The translations under genes were made by a program, and so were the position numbers. A stretch of 64,000 nucleotides of DNA, taken from the NCBI GenBank assembly GCA_911728455.2, contig OU452225.1, positions 20,494,495 through 20,558,494 of the forward strand. The letters are read 5' to 3'. How positions within the stretch are numbered: position 1 is the stretch's first letter; each line of letters opens with the position of its first letter. Source of the stretch: Marthasterias glacialis (lineage: Eukaryota; Echinodermata; Asteroidea; Forcipulatida; Asteriidae). The notes beneath the pieces are model-generated. The model made no database searches, was not told the origin of the DNA, and saw only the letters and a list, made by a program, of their open reading frames with translations. Of the stretch, positions 1 to 12,800 are shown piece after piece.

Positions 1-769
1 AGCCATTTGTTCTTCTCCCATCCAAATTAGTGTAACCAAACCGAGGCTGGTGTGCAAAATAGTATGGTTCCTTTTTGGTATAATGAGAATGTTTACATTA
101 CTAATATATGTTATTGAACATAGGGAACCTAACAAAGACGGTGGCAGAATGATGCAGGTCTTAAATGATACAGGGATTGAATTTACTCTTCCAGAGACAA
201 ATGATGTACAATGTACATGTATGTTCATGTAATGTACACTATTTACCTTTAACAATTTTATTGTACACATTTGTGAAACTTTCGTATACAAGCAAATGTG
301 CTGTCACTTCCAATCAGGGATTGGATTCTTGTCCTAAAGAGTTGTGTGTTTACTTTATTAGCTTGTTCCACCCTGATATGGTGAACTGGAAATCTCCTAT
401 TTATTGTGTTCCGCTGTCAAGTGTTTTTGGCACAAGGAGAGCCTTTGTACACCTCGGCATTCAGTCAGTACTTACAATGAGCTAAAATTACTCAATTATC
501 GGAGTTGTATCCAGGACTTGACATACTTAAAGAAGTTGATCCATGCTCCGTACAAAAAGTCAGTCAAACCAAGACATAGTGTATCTATAGACAAATCCAT
601 TTTGTAGAGTGTCTCATTTTCAAATGTCCTGTACATCTGGGTTTTTTTACCATTACTGGAACACAATTACAATTGCATGACAGTACATGTACATGGAGAT
701 CAGGGTGCTGTTTGCAGGCAGTCAGAGACAGAAACAAACAAGGTTAAGGAGAATGCATGATAGATTTTA

Positions 770-1108
770 GGGTGGCATGGGTGTCGAGTGTGTGAAATGC
801 TTGCCTCTCACCACTGTGGCCCCTGTTCGATTCCCGGCTAGGGCCATATAATGTGAGTAGAGTTGTGCGTTGGTTGTCTTCTGTGTCACAAGGGATTTTC
901 TTCTGGCCCTCCAGAAAAATCTAACGCTTTCGATCTGTGGTTGTGCTCTGTGGTCATACAATGTATGGTTTGATGTGGCTTGCTGCCAAAGTTGCCTTTA
1001 CATGCCTATGGTTTGACCATGTTGTAGACCGCGTCCTTTGCAATTGAGCTGCGAGGAAGAATGGTTAGCCTCCCTAAAGAGCTCCTGCATTATGCGCTAT
1101 ATAAATGT

Positions 1109-1170
<62 letters not shown>

Positions 1171-1183
1171 ATTATTATTGTTG
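770..1183 (+). mobile_element. tRNA-derived SINE with (ATT)n tail
   Basis: GTGGCATGGGTGTCGAGTG and CTGTTCGATTCCCGGC look like boxes A and B; the tail GCGCTATATAAATG leads into an (ATT)n microsatellite at 1110-1180. A relative with GCGTAGTGG and GGTTCCAATCCCGCC is at 57049-57330. Confidence 0.75.
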
Positions 1184-1566
1184 TTATAAATGAGTATAAA
1201 GAAGTTCTTGAATGGTGGAGTGGTGTCCAGTGACCTGATGTGGTTGGGAGTTTATTCCAGAGCTCAGGACCAAAGATTGAAAATGTTTTGCATCTGCAAA
1301 AAAGGTGTTACTTGTCCTGGGCGCATACAATAGAGTGGTGTCAGAGCAAGATCGATGGCCAGATCTTCCAGGTGTGTAGAGTCAGACGGATTGGCTGAGA
1401 TATTTTGGGGCTTTGTTGTGGATGCAATTGAAGATGTGCAGAACAACTTGAACTTGAATTCTTTCCTGGATGGAGGAGCCCGTGGAGTCTTTTAAGTATA
1501 GTGCTAGCTGTTTCATACCTTATCAACAGCACACAGAGGGCAGGCGGCACTTGGGCCTGATACATC

Positions 1567-1730
1567 ACAGAGGCAATGGAGGCAATTGCCTCCGTTGCCC
1601 CTGGTCATTTGCCTTGGTGCCCTTCAAATGTTCCAATAGAAATTTACTGTTTCCTCATAGAGGTGCTCTTTACCAAGGAGAAAATGTCTTGGTGGCCTTG
1701 CCCCTTGAAGAACGAATCAACCAGGCCTGA
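1567..1730 (+). repeat. Dispersed repeat family with CCTTGGTGCCC words
   Basis: GGAGGCAATTGCCTCCGTTGCCCC, CCTTGGTGCCCTT, AATGTTCCAATAGAAATTTAC, CAACCAGGCCTGA. Other copies: 7990-8115 (+), 9771-9957 (-), 11600-11744 (-), 54165-54250 (-). Confidence 0.75.
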
Positions 1731-1970
1731 GCACTGTTCTGTAATTGTTGAAGTTTTTCTAAATATATTTGATTCAGAGAGACCAGAGAGAAGTTTAACT
1801 CTTTCACTACGGCGCGTCGCTCACAGTGGCTCGGTGAATTATGTGTACTTCATACACTGGAGAGACACTTTTTTTAACTCAAAATTTTATAAACAGAATA
1901 TTAATTAATTCTGTGACGGCTGTATTTTATTCTGTAGAGAAAGAGTTAAAAAAACATATGGGACTGTAGA

Positions 1971-2212
1971 TAACAGGCCAAAGGTTACTGGCTGAAGGTA
2001 AACTTCAGCCAGTAGCCTTTGGCCTGTTACAGCTGGCCAAAGGTTACTGACTGAAGGTTACTGGCTGAAGGTTACGGGCCAAAGGTTACTGACTGAAGGT
2101 TACAGTAGGCCAAAGTTTACTGGCAGAAGGTTACTGGCCAGAGGTTACTGGTCGAAGGTTATTTGCAAAAGGTTACTTGCCGAAGGTTACAGTTGGTCAA
2201 AGGTTACTGGCC
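1971..2212. repeat. Hairpin plus minisatellite of GGCCAAAGGTTACT units
   Basis: 1971-2029 is an inverted repeat (27-bp arms, one mismatch, 5-bp loop). It runs straight into about 180 bp of degenerate tandem words GGTTACTGGCCAAA / GGTTACTGGCTGAA. Upstream of the gene. Confidence 0.88.
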
Positions 2213-2229
2213 AATTGCCAAAATGACTG

Positions 2230-3750
2230 GACTCCTGGATAGTGGTCCAGTGTCCAAATATATACATCTGTAGTGTGTATTGATTGAGATAGAATATAGA
2301 ATATCTTCCAAGTAAAAGGAATATTCTAAAAATAAGAAATACTATTTCTGAAACCAAAAAACACTTCCATGCCCCCTTCCAGCACTAAAACCAAGTCTAA
2401 AATCTCTTGGGGACTCCCAATCAATTCAGTGACCCATTTCGTATTCTACATCAATCAGCATAAAACCAGAACATCTGTCCTGTGTTCTTAATATGGTCTT
2501 GTCTTTCCCCTGACTCCAGATCCAATCTTCCATGACTGTAAACACAGTATGTACAGAGCAATCCCTGTATTTAATTGAAACGCCATACTGTTCTCCCATC
2601 AAGTTTGCCTGTAGGCCCTACGGTATGAATTTCCTGTCACTGCTCATTGGTTATAGAATGAGGAAGTTCCTTGATGTACATATTTCCCTATTGATTGAGT
2701 CTACGCTGGACGTAGTTTGAAGCTCATTATAGCCAGACCTGTCTTTGTTTGGAGAGGAATCCATTTATAATTATATCCACACCAAATATCGAAACAGAAA
2801 CAAAGTTTTTAAACCATGGAAGCTCAGGTAGGAGTGTAGCTTACTGAATCTGCAGGCTAAGTGTTTAGATAAGACTCAAGGATCTGCTGTTTGGAGAGCC
2901 AGCTTTCATTTTTAACTATCGGCTTAGGGAGGTTACTGTGTGTTGCGGACTGCTGAGGATGTCTCAGAGTGCCCTTCAGTTTGTAGTAATTTGTGTAATC
3001 AAGGTGTTTGGACAGCGGAAACCAATTGGGAGGAAAGGATAACTTTCAACTTCACATTCTGTCAAAGTCATCTTGAATGAAACTGACCAGCTGTTGACCT
3101 GATCTCACCCAATTCTGGAAGGGATCTGAATCTACACTTGCCGCTGTTTTTATATTGGTGCGATTATTGAATGGGATCACCCCCATATACTGTAGTGAAT
3201 CAGCATACTCAAAGAGCATCAATTGAGTTTACTGGAATGAATTACAATGTGGTTGAACTGCAGTTGACTCTCCAAAGTTTGGGAAATCTAGAAAAGGACG
3301 TCAACTCATCAGGTGATGGGCAAATTTGAAAAGTTGATTGAAACACCCCAGTCTTTCTAGGAAAAAAAAAAAGAAAGATCAGCAAATTTAATTTGAGTTG
3401 TATGCAACACAGCGATTTGATCAAGCATAAAGGAAAGGGTGTGTTACCTTTCGACAAACATTTTAAACCACAGAACAAGTAATACGACTCGTTAAGTTTG
3501 TTTAACATCCCTGTTCTACAGTTTGCACTTACAGTACAAGTACAGCAGCTCATGAGTTGTGTATAATTGATGATTCATTGATGATGTGCCGGCAAAGTTT
3601 CGTAGCGTGTCACCGTTACTACCTGACGTGATTCAGCAAGCCACCGATTACACTAGGCAGGGGTGACATTCATGTCGGCCTGTCGACCGTCTCGGTCTTG
3701 AAACAGTTGTTACCAATCTAGTGTTAATTACCACCTGTACTAATATATAC
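2230..3750. other. Upstream region without recognised features
   Basis: No convincing exon, RNA gene or repeat was recognised. It should hold the 5' UTR and promoter of the phosphatase gene if exon 1 is right. TAATATATAC at 3741-3750 is too close to the ATG to be its TATA box. No transcription start can be placed. Confidence 0.4.
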
Positions 3751-3754
3751 TTGA

Positions 3755-3833
3755 ATGGATCCTGTCCATGGAGTGAGTGGTGCACTTAGTGCTCTGGTCA
3801 TCTGGGGGTTGTTATCAATGGTGGCAGGAAAAG
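3755..3833 (+). CDS. Exon 1: signal peptide
   Basis: Codes 26 residues with hydrophobic core [14 protein letters not shown] followed by AGK, a typical secretory signal. The ATG at 3755 has an in-frame TGA directly before it (3752-3754), so it is the first usable start in this exon. Context is weak at -3 (T) but has G at +4. The exon ends AAAG|gtaaga in phase 1, matching the acceptor of exon 2. The 8.7 kb link to exon 2 rests on phase and on the need for a signal peptide, so another first exon is possible. Confidence 0.65.
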
Positions 3834-6800
3834 GTAAGACACACTGTTAAAAAAGTGCTTTTAAAAAAAACCTGTTTGTTTTTTTGTTAAGGAAATGTCT
3901 TCATACTTAGCAGAAGCCTTCAGCATGTGGTACACTCTAGCTCTTGTACCCCTGGCCATGTAAGACAAGGCTAGCTATGATGCTACATTTTGTGTTGACC
4001 CCTTTCAACGCTCACCATTTTGGAAGTCAATAGTTAATGCAACTAAACACTGCGTCGCTAAAATGCACATAACACTGCATAACACACACGGACAAAGACG
4101 TCCAGAATGGCGCAACCAAGATTATTGTGATGACGACGTCAGGTGAATTGGGTCAATACAGTTAACCTCAGTACAAGTACAATTTGCACGTGATAGAAGT
4201 GTAGAGAACTTGTGCAACCCAGAGAGAGACTTTGTGGGAAAGTATTAGGGTGTTGGGGTTGGGGTGGAGGAGGGGTCTGTAGGGTGAATAAAGGTTTTGT
4301 TTTACCTCTACATACAATGGTTGCCTTCAAAACAATTGTACGCATCATTTGAGACATGGTTGAGACATACAATGTAGCATCCTCGTCTATGATTGTATAC
4401 AAATACCCAATGCATTGATTTAGCCTAGAACCTTTATCCAATCCTTCACAACCCTAATGAAATTTCCTTTTGTAAACAGGTTTGTTTAATTTTGTCATTT
4501 TTTCAGTGTATGCTTGACAAATGACTCAAAACTATAATAAGTTATCACACAAGCATGAGTGAAATACAGGAAAATATAGCGCTTTTGCGTACAATATCCC
4601 ACGAGGCCAAAGGCCAAAGGCCGAGTGGGATATGGGACGCAGATGCGCTATATTTTCTGTATTCAACGAGCGCGAATGTGATAACAAATTTATCTTTCAG
4701 TCAATTGGAAGATAATACAACTTCAAGAATATTTGATGAAGAGCAAAACTTGCAACACGCAAATTTTAGAACGTCTTTTTACACTGTCCGTATACGGAGC
4801 ATGAGGCATGATACTCAAAATACACAGAGAGCAATATAGACTGGGAGTATGATATGGTTTATGATCACACTCCCGTTGAGCAATCTGATCGGAGGATTAA
4901 AACCTACTGGCAGATAAATGGCCATATAGCTTTGTAAACACCTTTCTCTCAACACAATATTTTTTCGTCAAACTACAATAAAAGTACTATATGCTTGACT
5001 TAGTCTGCCATATGGTCTGATAATGTACATGTATAATGAACTCACTTGATTACTCTATGGCAGTGAGTTGCTACACCATCAGAAAATCTTCAATAATATT
5101 CATGTTCAAAACTTATCTTGAATCCAGTGTACTTAATATTGAGGGCTCAGTCAAAGATACTAGAAAAACAAGATAGGACACTTGTGCCGTTATGCACGGT
5201 AGCAGATGTATGACTCCTTTTTACCTATCTACCGTGTGATGGCGCCCTTCCCCATGTGTCAATTTTGCTAGAATTATTGGCACAATTTATGTCCGAACAC
5301 CAAATTTTCGATCTGCCTTCACCGTTTTTAGTTGTTGGGATCATTTGGCCTAAGTTTTTTCATTAAGTGGGCCCTACTGTATCTTGCAAACGATCTTTGG
5401 TTTTACCTACCTAACAACAGCGGGCACCCATTTTGCATTTTATGTTTCTACACAGAGTGTCCTATCTTGTTTTTATAGTACATCTATCTTTGGCTTAGTG
5501 TAACGAGTAATCGTGTTAGTAAATCACTACATCATACACACGCGCATTGGTAGTACGCGCATACATTTCGCTTACTTCCGGTGCAAAAGCTGGCATTTGT
5601 TTGTGTGTAATTTAACCTAAAAAAACCTTAGTTTTTCAATGGTTAGACAAATTCCATAAAACAAAGGAGGATATTTTTAAGATTTAGTGTTTGAACAACA
5701 CATGTACTAAATGCAACCACCTAGCTTAGTTAGTTTTAGCGTAAATCGTTGTGGAATATATTGGCCAATGCATTTGCAATGGGGCTTCTGATGATGTTTG
5801 GAGTCAGCACGTGGGAAGTGGGCGTGGTTTATGCTATAATGACGTCAGACTTAACCAACAGGATAAGCATTGGATTAGCACCCTCATAAATTTAATGATT
5901 GATTGAATGCTCATATTTTATTTTTCATGGAGTTGGTTGCCATCCAGTCAAAATTGCCTCGCGTGACAAGATCCTTTTAAAACTTTCCGTTTCCTTACAA
6001 ATGTTGGTTTTATGTTAATTTTTACATTGGGGATAAGGATATTATTTGTTTTTTGCCCATTCACCAATGTGTATTAAGCACTGTATACTCAGTACTTTCC
6101 CAAGTCCTGTGGAAAAAAAACACCTCAAGTCACAGGCATATTCCTTGGGTGGGATTCGAACCCACAACCCCCGCAACTCTAGAGCAGATGTCGTACCAAC
6201 TAGACTACCGGATTGCCCGGCAGCTAGAGGCAGTTCCAATCCTATTAGCATATTATATCATAATGGTTGCTTTACCCGCTGCTAATAGGATTCAAACTGC
6301 CTCTATCTGACAGAAAATCTTGGTAGTCTAGTTGGTAAGACATCTGCTTTAGATTTGCGGGGGTCAAGGGTTTGAATCTCACCCGAGGAATATGCCTGTG
6401 ATGCTTTTTTCACAGGACCCAGGAAAGTACAGTGCTTAATGTTGATTTTGCTTTCCTTTAGAGGGGCGGGGGGAGGGGGCGGTAATAAACTTGAGCAATG
6501 CTGTGAACGAAAATCATCAATAGAAAAAGACAAAAAAAGACTAACTACAGGATCTTAAGGAAGATTTTGGGCTGAGTTTTAAAACAGCTGGTTGGCAGGA
6601 AACCGTACTATTTTGATTAATTAGTCTTGTTTATTTAACCATCGCTTATCGTAATGCGTGAGTTTTACAGCTGAGATAACTTTGTGTCTTCTCATCATGA
6701 ACGTCATAACTTAAATTGAATTAAAAAGCGAATTATCAAACATCCTTTGATATTATTTTCGCCTGACTCGGAAACTCTGAAAAAAGTACATTTTGTATGT

Positions 6801-9800
6801 TTTTCTTACTAAGTTTTGATTCAGAAATTAAAGAAGGATCGAAGAGGAAATGTTTACAGCTTCAACCCTGCATCCTTTTTGAAAGAAATCATGTTTAAAA
6901 ACTTGAAGGGGGGAAAGTCGCGGAAGTCAAGTCTTCAAGGAGAGGTCTATTTTTAGCGGGTAGCCTGTGGTTAAAAGTGCACACAGATCCTCTCCGAACG
7001 GCAAATCTATTTCCCCGACTTAATACCTCTGGCCAAAAGACATTTCCAACAATTACTTTACCAGTCACTTGACCTTCTTGTTCTTACCGGGGCTTTTGCT
7101 AGACAGCGAGACAATGTTTGTACTCCCTGTACCTTGAGTTTCTTATTGCGGCAATCAAAATAAAGCCCGATAAGAGCTTGGACCAAAGTCCCTGAGAAGC
7201 TGTCATTGTTTTCACTGAAACATGACCATGTGTTGCTTAGTGTGTCATACTAAAAACTTTGCATTGAAATGAATTTACTCTTCCCAAAATATTGTAATGA
7301 TGTAAAATGTTAAATTCAATTGGTGTCAACTTGAAAGCAAAAATGCAAATGAAATGGCTGAAATTTCTTGTACAAACCATAGAGAACTTTAAAAAAAAAT
7401 TAAAAAGGAGGGGGGGGGGCTCAAACTTTAAATAACACTTTTCCCTGGATTCTGTTGTACAAACTACAAAGAAAATGAGCTTTGCTGACAACTTGATGTA
7501 ATGGGTGTTCCGCCTGTTAGAGAAATTTGAGAAACATAGTAGGCCTACATGGAACAGTTTAGGTCAGAGGAAAGAATTTGAACTAGAAAAATTGTGAGAC
7601 TAAATGCGCAAAGCCCCTTTAAAATTGCTTTTTGTTTTTTTTGTGCAAACTATTTGTCCATCAACTACAGTTTTACAGCCACTCTGGATAAGGGGGCGGG
7701 GTCATAAAAAGAGAAGTGAGTATTACAAGTGGTGCAGAGTTTAACCTTTGATTCCACCCAACAGAAATGGTTTCTATGGAAACGACCTCATATGTGAGTC
7801 ACTTTAACAATCTTATTTGGGGGGGAAAAGGGGCCAAGGTCAAGTTGTGGAAGAGTTTAAAGGGAATTTCCATATTGGTCGGAGTTTGTGAGCATTCTTG
7901 TTTTGAGATGTGCATTGTAAAATCTGTACACTTGTGTTGAGGTACACGGTAAAGCAGTACACCAGGCATAGTGTACAACAGGCTGGATACTTCACGGAGG
8001 CATTTGCCCCTGGTCATCGCCTTGGTGCCCTTGAAATGTTCCAACAGAAATTTACAATTTCCTCCTATGCCTTGGTGCCCTTGCCCTTTCAAGAACGAAG
8101 CAATCAGGCCTGATACATTGTACAATTTAACAGATAGATGCGCTGAACACGTTACTGATTTTTTTTTTGTCTGTAAAATCTGTTATTATAAAAACAAAAT
8201 ATATCTAAACTTAAATTACTTCATGATGGAGTACATGTATGCTCAAGTACAATTTAAAACAAAAAACAGTTACGAAAAGAGTAATCCACTTTCTTGTGAA
8301 AACTCTTTTTGGATTAGTCCCCACCCAGTTTTGTTTTTACCTTGCAAGAATTACAGTAACACATATTGCAAAGTGGTTTCTAAGATTTCATGTGAAACAG
8401 AGTGACACTTAGTAAAGTATAATGATTGAAATTATCCAGTAAGTTTAGAATAGCTACACATGGCTCGAACTGTCCTTACTGGACCGCCAGCCTGAGGCCA
8501 GTGATTTTAGCATCGGGCCACTAAAGTCATGACGGGACAAGACCGATGGTCTTGTGTTTTTGTTCAAATGTTGACTTTTAGTCTGATAAATATCTTTCAA
8601 TTCGGTTGAGTACTGAAGAATACTTACCCATAATTCAAATCAGATAATGTTTTTCTCGGTGCTTGTCAAAACAAATTAAAACAGATTAAAATGTAAACTG
8701 TATAGGTATTTTTTTTCTTACATGAATTGTGGTCTTGTTAAAATAATCTGGTCGAGTAAACATTTTGAGCTACAAGCCCTGGGTAAGATTTTCTCCCCAA
8801 ATTCGAGGCCTGCTACATGATATCGTCGTCTTGGTGCAACACGGTCGTCAATCCATTGTTTAACAAAGTCGTATCACGTGTGGAAAGTGCTCCCTTCATT
8901 AATGTCGTATCTCAGCGTCCGTTGACATTGTGTGTACATCTGGGTTATTTTAAGCAAATTACAACCTTTTTGTCACTCTAAAAGTCGTGTTTAACATTAC
9001 GTATTTTTGGAGATACGACCTTATTGCACCGACACGACTATATTTAGAAAACAAAGATGTCAATTTTCATGTTATTGCGGCAATTTGTTGTATTTGAAAA
9101 TGAAAAACTTCCAGAATGACTAAGAGTAAACCTTGGCGAGGGTCGATTGAATTATGTTTATCTACTCCCTCATGGTTTCCACACGTTTCTCCCAAGAGAG
9201 GTTGTTCATGTATGACTAAAAGTCAAGCTAGGGTGGTCGTCACCGTCTTCAAACTATCAGAAACCATCTGGGTTCATCCTGTTCGGGCACACTTCATTAC
9301 GTGTAGATGTGAGCTGCAGAATAGAAAACTATCATCAAGAGGAACTGTGTTGTTATCTACTGCTCATTCATGCTTCATGTATCTATTTTGTTATTGAGAA
9401 ATGGTAGCAAGGCTTGATTAAAGCTTGTCACTAGTGTGCACACAAGGCCAGTATAAGCCACTCGAGGTGTGGGCTACAAATCAACTGTTTTTCCCACGGG
9501 CCATTGCCACCTACTCCTGGGGCTGAAACAGGGTTACCCCCCTTTACAGCCCGTAAGGATGTACAATGTAGGCTTGGGTATCGTCCATCAGAAGCCTGGC
9601 TGGAAGAGCAGAAAGCTCTACCTCCCCAACTTTTACGAAGCAGTTATGGTTAAGTGCCTTGCTCAAGTCTCATGACCGGGACTCGAACCCACACTCCGAT
9701 AACTCAGCCACCAGAGCTTGAGTCCGACGCACTAACCACTTGGCCACGACACGCCACATGGTACTTCATTCTTGTAAGGGCAAGGCAGGTTTTCTTTACC

Positions 9801-12800
9801 GAAGAGCACCTCCATGAGAGAAATTTATATTTCTACTGGACATTTCAAGGGCCACCTGGAAATTTTGTCTTTGAGAGGGCAAGGCCATTTTCATTTTTTT
9901 AAAGGGCACCTCTGTGTCAAAGTCTGTGGGAAACGTTTGAAGGGGCACCAAGGCCAAGACCAGAGCAACAGATCAGCCTCCATGGTCTCAGTCTCCATGC
10001 CCTCCGTGGCATTCCAGTCCTGACCAAGGCAGTGACCAGAGACATGGAGCCTCCATTATTAAGTGTCCGGCCTGACGAGGCTGGTTTGCAAAAACAAGTG
10101 CAGCAGTCTCCACACTTGTTATCAGTCTTGCCATTAACGTTTTGATATGTAATTGGAAATTAGATATTGATTGCCCCCCCCCTTCCCTCCCCCCCAAAAA
10201 AAATTCTTTGCCCCTTACTTGTCCCCTCCCCCACCCCAAATTGTAGTGTATGGTGCCGCCACTGAAGCCTCGTCAATTTCCAAATTCAAAATCTCTCCTA
10301 CATATTTTGTTTTTGTAGTAGTAGTACGCCCGATTACTATGTTTCCACAATATTTTGTTTCACTTTCTCTATCATTCTATTTTCTTGTCCTCTAGCATTA
10401 CATGCTACCAGTACTGCATGCTACTGTTATGTAACAAAAGCCTACATCGTTTGGTTTAAGAAATATATGTTCTCTTGATAATCTTTGTCATTCATATATC
10501 ATCTAGCGTTTTCCTACACCCGTATTTGTTATTACCAAGCCACACCTCTACCAAATGCTCGTATCATGTTGCCGTATGCATCCTGTTTCCTTTTTTAAGT
10601 GTGGTGACATCCTTTGAGTATGTTGCTATGGGTAATGCAACACCACATTTCCTTGTTATTTCAACCATCAACTGACAGCGCTGTGTTTTACTTATTTTTT
10701 ATTTTATTTCTTTTTGTCTTGTACGCTTTGTTGATTTTTTTTTTTTTCCCTCCAAATATTCACAAAGATCTACAATAAACTAGGATGCTGTTTAACTAAT
10801 AATAAATTGCATTCGTGCAGTGGAGAGAATATTTTCATGGGTTGAAAGATAGAATGTTTCATTCCAATCGGCTCCACCTTGTTGAGAACATTCTATCTTT
10901 CAACTCATGAAAATAGTATCACCAGTGCACACATAAACGTTCATTATTTGTATACCACTGTAAACTTCACAAAGTTGCTCACCAAACATCTGAATGAAAT
11001 CCAACAGCACACCTATAAATGTTTCCTAAAACAAAAACCAGTGTCACACACAAAAAAAGATTTTGGTAGTACAGTCAGTTGAAGTAGCGAGGAAATGAAA
11101 CAGCATTGCTTTTGTTTAGTACAACAAAATTGTCTGGTGGCTTGGGAACACTCCTTTCCGAGCATTTTTTGGCACACCCTGTTGCATCTGCCGTTATAGG
11201 AAAGATGATGCGTTGTATGCATACAGGTCCAGTGAAATAATGCTGGACCCCTACCATGCAGTGGCTTAAGGGGGGGGGGTGCAGGAGGGGGGCCTGGGCC
11301 CCCCCTCTCCTCAGACCCCTTGCCTTCCCCAAATGAGATCGAAAAAGACACACACAAATGAATGGTTTGATACATTAAATAGCCCACCTAAATTATGTCT
11401 TTGCCCCTCGCTTTTACCCCCAAATAAAAATGTCTCTTTCAGTCAATGGGGCTTCCTGGACTAGCCATCCAAACCATGCCACTACGAGGAATTGTCTCTA
11501 AGTTGTCTCCCATCCAAGTACTGACCACAGTCAATAGTGTTTTAACTAACATGCCCCAGACTAGCCACCCAAAACCATGCCAATACAAGGAATTAAGCAA
11601 GGTAATTTTCTCTTCAGTAAAGGGCACCTTTATGAATAAAATTAAAATTGTATTGGAACATTTCAAAGGGCACCAAGGCATTGATTAGGGGCATTTGGTG
11701 CAATTACTGTAATTGCCTTTTGTGAAGTACTGTATTACGGGCCTGCAGTTAATGGTGCCCCAGTAGACTAGCCATCCAAATCATGCCAAAACAAATACAT
11801 GAAGTACAGTTGTCTCGTATACAAGAGCTTTAACTACCATAGTCATCAGTGGTGTCAAGTTTGACAGTCAAATTTGTCACTTTTAATGATGAGTTTTCCT
11901 TTATGACACCGGTCTACAAATGTTCGTCTTACCATCACAAGTATATCGAATCGAGCCGGTGATGTAAAGTTGTTGGATAACTTTCTGCGATTACAATTAC
12001 CATTCGTACGCCTCCATCGCTGAGGACAAACAGTTGAAATGTGTGAGCACCACCCACAACTATCAGCCACTGATAGGTCCTCCTAGCAAGGGCTCCTTTT
12101 GAGCTGATGACATTGTTTGCAAGGGGTTAACACCGAGGTTCTCTTCACTAGCTAGCCTATCGGGCCGATACGTGCGAATTACAGGCCGATACTGATAATT
12201 TACGGCCGATACTCACCAAAAAAAAAACCAAAACACACATTTTTTATTTTTTATTTTTTTTTATTTTAATATTAAATTCACAAAAAATCTTAGCATAAAA
12301 CCATTTTGAATGCTCCAGATTGCACAGTAGAGCTTTTCAAACCAAACATAAACATTAGATAAAAACATTTCCAAGGACCTGCTACCAATTCAGCGTGCTT
12401 CGGCCACACTTTCAAAATTTGGGTCCAGAATGCCCCACAGTTTTGAAACATACTGAGGAGAACCCTGAATACAATGCATTTAATCAAAACACTTCATTTT
12501 TCTTGTATCTTTTGTGCAGATCCATATTTAGACTTCACCTGCGTAGCCAGTCAGGCCCTTCTTCCCTCAGAAACAAACACCAGTCGGATCCTACTTGAAG
12601 CCTACTCACCTTTGAGAAATGCTACATTTCAAACCAATGGAAAAGATGACAACAGTTCACGAATTAACAGACCTGGCCCCTATGTGTGTAGCTTGGAGAA
12701 GGACAGCCTGAAGGCAACCACAACTGTTATAGTCTCCTCTCAAGACGGTAGGAATAACCTGAATAAAAATTATAAGGACTTTTCCATTAATAGTGACCCC

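Noticed and set aside
3741..3750. TAATATATAC as a TATA box
   Set aside because: It ends four bases before the start codon, which leaves no room for a transcription start and 5' UTR.
4555..4839. 94-codon frame in the first intron
   Set aside because: It begins inside a foldback element and shows no domain.
6130..6400. tRNA-like box A and box B sequences (also near 9700, 19390, 27950, 36560, 41340, 52030, 56710, 57080)
   Set aside because: They recur with shared non-tRNA tails and degenerate cloverleafs, so they are SINEs, not tRNA genes.
7799..8125. 108-codon minus-strand frame
   Set aside because: Its middle is the dispersed CCTTGGTGCCC repeat also seen at 1567, 9771 and 11600.
8820..9060. 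Possible MITE with GTCGT-rich ends
   Set aside because: Inverted ends are too imperfect and no second copy was seen in the window.
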